Of a DNA stretch of 15,180 bases, positions 7,833 to 12,954 are shown piece after piece; the first letter of the stretch is position 1; every line of letters begins with the position of its first letter. The translations under genes were made by a program, and so were the position numbers. The DNA comes from an uncultured Faecalibacterium sp. (GTDB lineage Bacteria; Bacillota; Clostridia; Oscillospirales; Ruminococcaceae), in NCBI GenBank assembly GCA_934512105.1, contig CAKSWQ010000047.1:1-15180 (forward strand). Direction: 5' to 3'. The notes beneath the pieces were generated by a model. That model did no database searches. It saw only the letters and a list, made by a program, of their open reading frames with translations, and was not told where the DNA came from.

Positions 7833-10070
7833 ATGGACATTGAAAAGATCCTCCAGCAGATGACACTGGAGGAAAAAGCAGACTTCTGCTCCGGTTCGGA
7901 TTTCTGGCATACACAGCCGGTGGAGCGGCTCGGTGTGCCTGCCGTGATGATGAGCGACGGCCCCAGCGGTCTGCGCAAACAGGACGAGCAGGGCGACCAT
8001 CTGGGCATCAACGAAAGCATTCCTGCGGTCTGTTTCCCGTCCAGTGCGGCGGTGGCTTCCAGCTTTGACACCGCTCTGGCAGAAAAGCTGGGCGAAACGC
8101 TGGGCAACGAGTGCCGCGCCGAGAATCTGGCCCTGCTGCTTGGCCCCGGTCTGAACATCAAGCGCAGCCCCTTGTGCGGACGCAACTTTGAGTATTTCAG
8201 CGAAGACCCCTATCTCAGCGGTGAGATGGGCGCGGCACTGGTCAACGGCATCCAGAGCAATGGTGTGGGCAGCTGCATCAAGCATTTTGCCGCCAACAAT
8301 CAGGAGACCGACCGGATGGTCAGCGACAGCGTGATGGACGAGCGCACCCTGCACGAGATCTATCTTCCCGCCTTTGAAACGGTGGTCAAAAAGGCAAAGC
8401 CGCTGGGCGTGATGGCCGCCTACAACAAGCTCAACGGCACCCACTGCTCGGAGAACAAGGAACTGCTGACCGACATCCTGCGCAAACGCTGGGGCTATGA
8501 GGGCATGGTGGTGACCGACTGGGGCGCAGTAAAAGACCGCGCCAAGGGCATCGCCGCCGGACAGGATCTGGAAATGCCCGGCGGAAGCGGCCGCGGAACA
8601 AACTCGATCCTTTCTGCCATCAAGGCAGGAACGCTCTCGGAGGAGGAGTTGAACGCTGCCGTCCGCAACCTGCTGCGGTTCGTGGATTCTGTGACCAAAA
8701 CTGAAAACGCGAGCGCCGTATTTGACCGGGACGCAGACTACCGGATGGCAGTTTCTGTTGCAGAGAACTCTGCGGTTCTGCTGAAGAACGAAAAGGGCGT
8801 ACTTCCTCTGGCAAAGGGCTGCAAGGCGGTGTTCCTTGGCGAATTTGCGCAGCACCCCCGGTATCAGGGCGGCGGCAGCAGCCATGTCAACAGTGCGAAG
8901 GTCAGCTGTGCGCTGGAGCACGCTCCCGGTGTAGCCTATGCACAGGGCTACCGCACCGATGAGGATACCGTTGATCCTGCGCTGGAACAGGCCGCCGTGG
9001 CTGCTGCTGCAGACGCAGAGGTCGCCGTGATCTTTGCCGGACTCCCGGAGCGGTACGAGAGCGAAGGCTACGACCGCACCACCCTTGCCATGCCGGAAAA
9101 TCAGAACCACCTCATCGCCGCAGTCGCTGCGGTACAGCCGAATACCGTTGTCGTCCTGCACAACGGTTCTGCCATCGAAATGCCGTGGCTCAACGATGTC
9201 CCGGCTGTTCTGGAGCTGTACCTTGCCGGTGACGGTGCCGGAGAAGCCGCCGTGAATCTGTTGTACGGCGCTGTCAACCCCAGCGGCAAATTGGCAGAGA
9301 CCTTCCCCCGGAGGCTGAGCGACACCCCGGCTTATCTTTCCTTCCCCGGCGAGCGGGAGACCAGCGTTTACTCTGAGGGCGTATTTGTCGGCTACCGCTA
9401 CTACGACACCACGGAAGCAGATGTTCTGTTCCCCTTCGGTCATGGCCTTTCCTACACGACCTTTGAATACAGCGTACTCCGGCTGAGCCGCAGCACCGTC
9501 CATGAGGGTGAAGAAGTGCAGGTCACCGTCACGGTAAAAAATGCCGGCGCAGTCGCCGGCAAGGAAACGGTGCAGCTCTATGTGGCACCGCCCAAGGGTG
9601 AGCGTCACCGTCCGGTCCGGGAACTGAAAGGTTTTGCCAAGGTGTCCCTGCAGCCCGGTGAGAGCAAGGAGGTGCAGTTCACACTGGACAAGCGCAGCCT
9701 TGCCTATTATGAGCCGGAACTGCATGATTTCTATGCAGAAAGCGGCACTTACCAGATCTGCGTTGGTGCATCCAGCCGGGATCTGCGCCTGACCGGCTTG
9801 CTGGAATGGCAGGCAGCGCAGCCGCTGCCGGTACACTTTACCGCAGCCTCCACCCTGAAGCAGGTCATGACCCACCCGGTGGGTGCTGCCATCATCGGAC
9901 CGATCCTGCAGCGTATGGCCGCAGCCGCAGGCAGCGCCACCGGAAAAAAGGACGATGATGATTCTTCTCTGTCCATGATGATGGGAATCCAGCTCAACAC
10001 GCTGATTGATTTCCACGTCCTGACCGAGGAGCAGCTGAACGGCATCCTGAGCCAGATCAATCAGGCGTAA
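7833..10070 (+). CDS. Glycoside hydrolase family 3 beta-glucosidase-type enzyme
   Basis: A 745-residue protein. The ATG at 7833 is preferred because AAAGGAAGG (7815-7823) sits 9 nt upstream; the frame is open farther up but without such a site. Residues 1-300 form the GH3 TIM barrel with SDGPSGLR (41-48), substrate-binding KHFAANNQETDR (150-161) and nucleophile Asp229 in VVTDWG. The alpha/beta sandwich follows (about 310-535); its loop ESEGYDR (409-415) carries the likely acid/base Glu411. An FN3-like domain (about 570-670) is typical of GH3 beta-glucosidases and beta-xylosidases. The last 75 residues are a helical tail with a KKDDDD stretch. There is no signal peptide. It probably removes terminal beta-glucose (or xylose) from small imported glycosides; specificity is not visible. 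It stands divergent to GH78, and no obvious terminator follows it. Confidence 0.93.
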   Translation: MDIEKILQQMTLEEKADFCSGSDFWHTQPVERLGVPAVMMSDGPSGLRKQDEQGDHLGINESIPAVCFPSSAAVASSFDTALAEKLGETLGNECRAENLALLLGPGLNIKRSPLCGRNFEYFSEDPYLSGEMGAALVNGIQSNGVGSCIKHFAANNQETDRMVSDSVMDERTLHEIYLPAFETVVKKAKPLGVMAAYNKLNGTHCSENKELLTDILRKRWGYEGMVVTDWGAVKDRAKGIAAGQDLEMPGGSGRGTNSILSAIKAGTLSEEELNAAVRNLLRFVDSVTKTENASAVFDRDADYRMAVSVAENSAVLLKNEKGVLPLAKGCKAVFLGEFAQHPRYQGGGSSHVNSAKVSCALEHAPGVAYAQGYRTDEDTVDPALEQAAVAAAADAEVAVIFAGLPERYESEGYDRTTLAMPENQNHLIAAVAAVQPNTVVVLHNGSAIEMPWLNDVPAVLELYLAGDGAGEAAVNLLYGAVNPSGKLAETFPRRLSDTPAYLSFPGERETSVYSEGVFVGYRYYDTTEADVLFPFGHGLSYTTFEYSVLRLSRSTVHEGEEVQVTVTVKNAGAVAGKETVQLYVAPPKGERHRPVRELKGFAKVSLQPGESKEVQFTLDKRSLAYYEPELHDFYAESGTYQICVGASSRDLRLTGLLEWQAAQPLPVHFTAASTLKQVMTHPVGAAIIGPILQRMAAAAGSATGKKDDDDSSLSMMMGIQLNTLIDFHVLTEEQLNGILSQINQA

Positions 10071-10139
10071 GGCAGGGATTGCACGATAAAATAAGTCCTA
10101 CTCTCTCCACTTTACTATCATAATTTTTTCAAAACCCTC

Positions 10140-10168
10140 TTGACGAATTCTGCATACAGTGGTATTTT
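10140..10168 (+). promoter_or_regulatory. Promoter-like sequence ahead of the hairpin cluster
   Basis: TTGACG (10140-10145), a 17-nt spacer and TATTTT (10163-10168) match the sigma-A pattern at 5/6 and 4/6 positions. Transcription would start near 10175, just before the first paired element CCCAC (10179-10183). No start codon with an SD follows, which suits a non-coding transcript. Confidence 0.4.
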
Positions 10169-10175
10169 TCTTGTA

Positions 10176-10402
10176 AATCCCACCGTTCTTGTGGATTGGT
10201 CAAAAGCCATCCACAAGATGTGGTCGTGTTCATTCTGAACACAGCCACAGAAAGTGGTTGGTTATCACCGTGAGACCCACCACTTCCGTGAGGCAAAATC
10301 CACGAAAGAACCTACCGCCCCGCAACACACCCGATTCATTTTGCCGCTTACTTCACCCGACAAAATCCATCGCTGCGCTGCGTGGGCGGTATTTTTCTTT
10401 TA
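10176..10402 (+). ncRNA. Candidate structured RNA, unassigned
   Basis: Helices seen directly: CCCAC (10179-10183) with GTGGG (10382-10386), closing the whole segment; CTTGTGGATTGG (10188-10199) with CCATCCACAAG (10207-10217), one bulge; TGTGGTCGTGTTCA (10219-10232) with TGAACACAGCCACA (10236-10249), 12 Watson-Crick pairs, one wobble and one mismatch over a 3-nt loop; AAGTGGT (10252-10258) with ACCACTT (10279-10285); GGCAAAAT (10292-10299) with ATTTTGCC (10338-10345). Adjacent stems are only 1-3 nt apart, as in compact folded RNAs. The 3' end, GGGCGGTATTTTTCTTTTA, could act as a terminator if GGGCGGTA (10384-10391) pairs with TACCGCCC (10313-10320), which would compete with the closing helix. 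I cannot match it to RNase P, tmRNA, SRP or 6S RNA. It could instead be a transposon-end or MITE-like DNA hairpin array. Strand is inferred from the promoter and T-run. Confidence 0.4.
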
Positions 10403-10553
10403 TAGGGAACGTACCTTGAAAATTTCATGAGCCGACCGAACGTGATACCGACTTTCCGTCAACGCCGCTGCACAAACAGGGGCAGGAACTTCGTTCGGAG
10501 CAAACGGCGATCAACATACACGAGCAGCGGAACTCTCTACTTATTTTTGCGCC

Positions 10554-10650
10554 TTAACAATTCGGAAACATTTGTTGAACTTGTCGGGGCGAGGCCCCTC
10601 CATCTGCTATCGCAGACCGTTCTGCCGCTTAAAAGCCCCACTGGGGCTTT
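10554..10650. repeat. Second cluster of short hairpins
   Basis: Four hairpins lie in a row: TTAACAA/TTGTTGA (10554-10560, 10572-10578), GGGGC/GCCCC (10586-10590, 10594-10598), TCTGC/GCAGA (10603-10607, 10612-10616) and AAAGCCCC/GGGGCTTT (10632-10639, 10643-10650). The last has a weak terminator look on either strand. A longer-range pair, CCGAACG (10436-10442) with CGTTCGG (10492-10498), lies upstream. They may belong to the same transcript as the first cluster or to a separate repeat. Confidence 0.45.
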
Positions 10651-10692
10651 CATTGCTTCGCTGCGCTTCGCAAACGCGGTCCCACCCCAAAC

Positions 10693-10717
10693 TGAACAGG
10701 TCCGTAAAAAGTAGACA
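10693..10717 (+). repeat. Left terminal inverted repeat (IRL)
   Basis: It begins TGAACAGGTCC and ends AGTAGACA; 18 of 25 positions match the right end, with the outer 5 and inner 8 bases identical. Similarity continues subterminally (AAAAAGC, then TGTAGG on both ends), likely transposase binding sites. The inner TAGACA doubles as the -35 box of the transposase promoter. Confidence 0.9.
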
Positions 10718-10741
10718 AAAAGCCTCCCCGTGTAGGATAAT
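10712..10741 (+). promoter_or_regulatory. Internal transposase promoter of the insertion sequence
   Basis: TAGACA (10712-10717, 5/6 of the -35 consensus) and GATAAT (10736-10741, 5/6 of the -10 consensus) are separated by 18 nt. The -35 is inside IRL and the -10 inside the loop of the hairpin at 10723-10758. The start point would be near 10748, downstream of the hairpin's left arm. Confidence 0.6.
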
Positions 10742-10758
10742 AGAACTACACGAGGAGG
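10723..10758 (+). promoter_or_regulatory. RBS-sequestering hairpin and likely terminator ahead of orfA
   Basis: CCTCCCCGTGTAG (10723-10735) pairs with CTACACGAGGAGG (10746-10758) at 12 of 13 positions across a 10-nt loop. The right arm contains the orfA SD AGGAGG (10753-10758), 7 nt before the ATG, and TTTT follows. Transcripts entering from outside would fold this stem, hiding the SD or terminating. Transcripts from the internal promoter lack the left arm and leave the SD free. The same logic is known from IS10 and IS50. Confidence 0.75.
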
Positions 10759-10765
10759 TTTTGCT

Positions 10766-11074
10766 ATGTCCAGAAAATATGTAAAGATCGACGAACACGG
10801 AAAAGAAATTTTAGAACTGAAGCGAGAAGGTAAGACAAATCGAGAAATCGCACAGAAGTTTGGAGTAGACAGAGAGTGTATCAAAAACTGGGTGGTTCGT
10901 TTCAATCGGCAGCAGCGGAAACTGGAGGCAGGTATCAAGCCACGCCCAAAAGGCAGACCTCGGAAAGATGCTCAGCCAAGAGATATTGTAGCAGAGCAAG
11001 CATATGAGATCAACCGATTGAAAATGGAGAATGAATTGCTGCGGGATTTTATGCGATCCATGGAAAGGAAGTGA
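10766..11074 (+). CDS. IS3-family transposase OrfA (helix-turn-helix protein)
   Basis: A 102-residue basic protein. Residues 12-45 form a helix-turn-helix (LKREGKTNREIAQKFGVD, then IKNWVVRF) that binds the element's ends. A Lys/Arg-rich linker (KPRPKGRPRK) follows, and residues about 76-100 form a leucine-zipper-like helix (EINRLKMENELLRDFM) for multimerisation. The start is set by AGGAGG 7 nt upstream. The stop overlaps the orfB start as GTGA. Length and order are normal for IS150-group OrfA. Confidence 0.93.
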   Translation: MSRKYVKIDEHGKEILELKREGKTNREIAQKFGVDRECIKNWVVRFNRQQRKLEAGIKPRPKGRPRKDAQPRDIVAEQAYEINRLKMENELLRDFMRSMERK

Positions 11075-11928
11075 AGCCAAGATTCAAGTATGCAGTCATT
11101 TATCGGCACCGTACAAAGTATGCAGTAAAAGCTCTGTGCGAGATTCTTCAGGTTTCCAGAAGCGGTTACTATAAGTACGTCAAACAGATGAACCGCACGG
11201 CGAAAGACTTTGAACTTGCAGAAAAGATTCGTATAAAGCAGGAACCTTGTAAAAAGACATACGGCTATCGCCGAATGGAACTTTGGCTGGACAGTGAAGG
11301 AATCACTAAGAATCCAAAGACGATTTTGAGAATCATGCACAAGTACGACCTTTTGAGTGAAATCCGTCGCAGAAAAAGATGGCGAAAAATGGGCGAGGAC
11401 AAGCACAGATATGACAACTGGCTGAACCGAGAATTCAACGCCGAGCATCCAAATCAGAAATTGGTTACCGATATTTCTTACATTCAAACTCAAGAAGGGG
11501 TTCTTTACCTATCCATGATTCGTGATTTATACGATAGAAGCATTGTTGCTTACAGGACTGGAACCAGTCAGACAATCAATCTTGTATTGGATACCATTCA
11601 TCTTGCAATGAAGTCTGTGAAAACAGAAAGTCGCCGGGAGTTGCACCTCCACAGCGACCAGGGGTTCCAATACACCTCACAAGCATATTTCGACCTGACT
11701 AAAGAATACGGCATTTTGCCGTCTATGTCAAGGCGTGGAAACTGCTATGACAATGCGTCGGCTGAAAACTTTTTCGGAATCCTCAAAACGGAGTGCATCT
11801 ACCGACGCAAGCCGGAAACTTTTGAGGAAGCTAACAAGATGATCGATGATTACATTTACTTCTACAACCACGAACGCATTCAACTAAAAACCGGACTGTC
11901 TCCGCTTTCGCTTCGTCAGTCCGGTTAA
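11071..11928 (+). CDS. IS3-family DDE transposase OrfB
   Basis: A 285-residue integrase-type catalytic protein. An HTH_21-like region (KTYGYRRMELWL, 62-73) precedes an rve core with Asp134 (LVTDISY), Asp196 (HSDQGFQY) and Glu232 (NASAENFF). The last two are separated by 35 residues, the DD(35)E spacing of this superfamily. The C terminus FYNHERIQLKTGLSPLSLR is characteristic of the IS3 family. It starts at GTG 11071, overlapping the orfA stop by 4 nt, with AAAGGAAG directly upstream as a probable SD. The frame is open back to 11035, so an OrfAB fusion by -1 shift remains possible, but no classic A-rich slippery heptamer is present. All catalytic residues are intact. Confidence 0.94.
   Translation: MKPRFKYAVIYRHRTKYAVKALCEILQVSRSGYYKYVKQMNRTAKDFELAEKIRIKQEPCKKTYGYRRMELWLDSEGITKNPKTILRIMHKYDLLSEIRRRKRWRKMGEDKHRYDNWLNREFNAEHPNQKLVTDISYIQTQEGVLYLSMIRDLYDRSIVAYRTGTSQTINLVLDTIHLAMKSVKTESRRELHLHSDQGFQYTSQAYFDLTKEYGILPSMSRRGNCYDNASAENFFGILKTECIYRRKPETFEEANKMIDDYIYFYNHERIQLKTGLSPLSLRQSG
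11886..11926 (-). terminator. Minus-strand terminator inside the end of orfB
   Basis: AACCGGACTG (11889-11898) and CAGTCCGGTT (11917-11926) form a perfect 10-bp stem. Read on the minus strand the stem is followed by TTTTTAG (complement of 11884-11890), a canonical intrinsic terminator. It faces transcription coming from the fructokinase operon, so it may both shield the element and end that operon's transcript. It overlaps orfB codons and the first base of its stop. Confidence 0.7.
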
Positions 11929-11932
11929 GACA

Positions 11933-11954
11933 CACCCTACATGAGGTGCTTTTT
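11933..11954 (+). terminator. Weak plus-strand terminator after orfB
   Basis: A short stem, CAC-CT (11933-11938, one bulged C) with AGGTG (11944-11948), is followed by C and TTTTTATT. It lies 4 nt after the orfB stop and could end the transposase transcript before the adjacent host gene. The stem is weak. Confidence 0.4.
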
Positions 11955-11959
11955 ATTCA

Positions 11960-11984
11960 TGTCTACTAATTCTGGGGCAGTTCA
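11960..11984 (-). repeat. Right terminal inverted repeat (IRR)
   Basis: Read on the minus strand it begins TGAACTGCCCC and ends AGTAGACA, matching IRL at 18 of 25 positions. The TG...CA ends fit IS3-family termini. Counting one further shared base (C outside both ends) would make 19 of 26. Confidence 0.9.
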
Positions 11985-12010
11985 GAATACAGGTTCGTGG
12001 TCGGTTTTTA

Positions 12011-12943
12011 TTATATCTTAACTTCGTCTAATGTTGGCATCGCCGGAATTGCACCATGGCGGCTGGTGGTGATGCTGGCGGCTTTATTGGCAAAGGCTAG
12101 AATGCTTTCCAGTTTGTCCACGGTCAGGGTGTTCAGCTCCTCCTTGCAGAGCTTGGACAGGGCAGCTCCAAAGAAGGTATCTCCCGCGCCGTTGGTGTCG
12201 CCCACCTTGCAGGGAACGCCAGTCACATGGCCAGTCTTGTCCTCAAAGCGGTAGAATACGCCGTTTGCCCCCAAGGTGACAAAAATCAGCTTGATTCCCT
12301 TCTGTGCCAACTGCGCCGTGCCGCTTTCGCAGTCAGTGGTTCCGGTGAGCAGAGGCAGTTCTTCATCGGACACTTTCAGGATATCCACCAGCGGCAGGGG
12401 TGCTTTCATCTGAGCAATGGCATCCTCTTTGCTCTTCCAGAGGTTGGCGCGGTAGTTGGGGTCGTAGGTGATGGTAGCACCCAGCTTTTTGGCACGGGCG
12501 GCAGCATCCAGCGTAGCGGTGCGGGAAGGGTCTGCGGTGAGGCTGACCGAGCCAAAGTGCAGGATTTTGGCAGCCTTCAGAGCGTCCTCCGAAATGTCCT
12601 CTTTGCACAGCATCACATCGGCGTTGGCGCTGCGGTAGAAGCTGAAATCCCGCTCGCCGGCGGCATCCACTGACACGACTGCCATGGTGGTGGGGTGGTC
12701 TGCATCCACAGCCATGCCGGAAACATCCACCTTGTTTTCTGCCAGAACCTCTTTCAGGTAGCGGCCAAAGGCATCCGCGCCCACCTTACCGATAAAGGCG
12801 GTCTGTGCCCCCAGCCGGGCGGCTGCCACTGCCAGATTAGCCGGGGCACCGCCGGGGTTTGCGGCAAACTGGGGGATGCCCTTTTCATCCTTTCCGGTCT
12901 GGGTAAGGTCGATCAAAACTTCACCAATCGTTACAATATCCAT
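12011..12943 (-). CDS. scrK: Fructokinase, PfkB (ribokinase) family
   Basis: A 310-residue cytoplasmic kinase that phosphorylates fructose to fructose 6-phosphate with ATP. PfkB signature 1 is at NPGGAPANLAVAAARLG (29-45). Signature 2 is DTNGAGDTFFGAAL (249-262), with Asp255 as catalytic base and the GAGD anion hole. DPNYR (161-165) and KVSDEE (190-195) are typical of fructokinases in this family. The length is normal. The start has AAAGGAG (complement of 12949-12955) 5 nt upstream, and the SD overlaps the stop of the preceding GH13 gene, so translation is coupled. It is the last gene of the operon. The insertion sequence begins 26 nt past its stop with no host terminator in between. The symbol is given by family and context; another hexose or nucleoside kinase activity is less likely. 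Confidence 0.88.
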   Translation of the reverse strand: MDIVTIGEVLIDLTQTGKDEKGIPQFAANPGGAPANLAVAAARLGAQTAFIGKVGADAFGRYLKEVLAENKVDVSGMAVDADHPTTMAVVSVDAAGERDFSFYRSANADVMLCKEDISEDALKAAKILHFGSVSLTADPSRTATLDAAARAKKLGATITYDPNYRANLWKSKEDAIAQMKAPLPLVDILKVSDEELPLLTGTTDCESGTAQLAQKGIKLIFVTLGANGVFYRFEDKTGHVTGVPCKVGDTNGAGDTFFGAALSKLCKEELNTLTVDKLESILAFANKAASITTSRHGAIPAMPTLDEVKI

Positions 12944-12954
12944 GGCAGCTCCTT

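Larger units (their letters stand above)
10071..10692. other. Non-coding stretch between the GH3 gene and the insertion sequence, rich in hairpins
   Basis: About 620 bp in which I see no credible protein gene: every frame is short, lacks a ribosome binding site, and resembles no family I know. The first 70 bp are AT-rich and look like an intergenic spacer. From about 10140 on, short inverted repeats follow one another almost without gaps, in two clusters (10179-10402 and 10554-10650) listed separately. The segment ends exactly at the left inverted repeat of the insertion sequence, so it could be host sequence or the remnant of another element. Confidence 0.6.
10693..11984 (+). mobile_element. 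Complete IS3-family (IS150-like) insertion sequence, 1292 bp
   Basis: Bounded by 25-nt imperfect terminal inverted repeats beginning TGAAC, it encodes an HTH protein (orfA) and a DDE transposase (orfB) in the -1 frame relative to it, the standard IS3 arrangement. Both frames are intact. Base composition is visibly lower in GC than the flanking sugar genes, a sign of recent transfer. The flanks show no matching 3-4 bp target duplication (AAC on the left, GAA on the right; AAA and AAT if a shared outer C is counted in the repeat). The right end lies 26 nt from the fructokinase stop codon. Confidence 0.93.

Noticed and set aside
7767..10016. 749-codon minus-strand frame opposite the GH3 gene
   Set aside because: It is an antisense shadow of a clear GH3 gene; the predicted protein is rich in Gly, Val, His and Cys without a recognisable domain.
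10188..10217. GTGGAT/ATCCAC motifs resembling DnaA boxes
   Set aside because: They match only 7 of 9 consensus positions, occur as the two arms of a hairpin, and there is no dnaA, rep gene or AT-rich unwinding region, so an origin is not supported.
10071..10692. CRISPR array, from the repeated short palindromes
   Set aside because: The hairpins differ from each other in sequence and length, there is no regular repeat-spacer period, and no cas gene is present.
10189..10714. Short plus-strand frames of 76 and 95 codons, and a 47-codon stretch (about 10418-10556) resembling a protein fragment, in the gap before the insertion sequence
   Set aside because: They lack ribosome binding sites, overlap strong hairpins, and one runs into the insertion sequence repeat. 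I recognise no protein family, although a decayed fragment of another element cannot be excluded.
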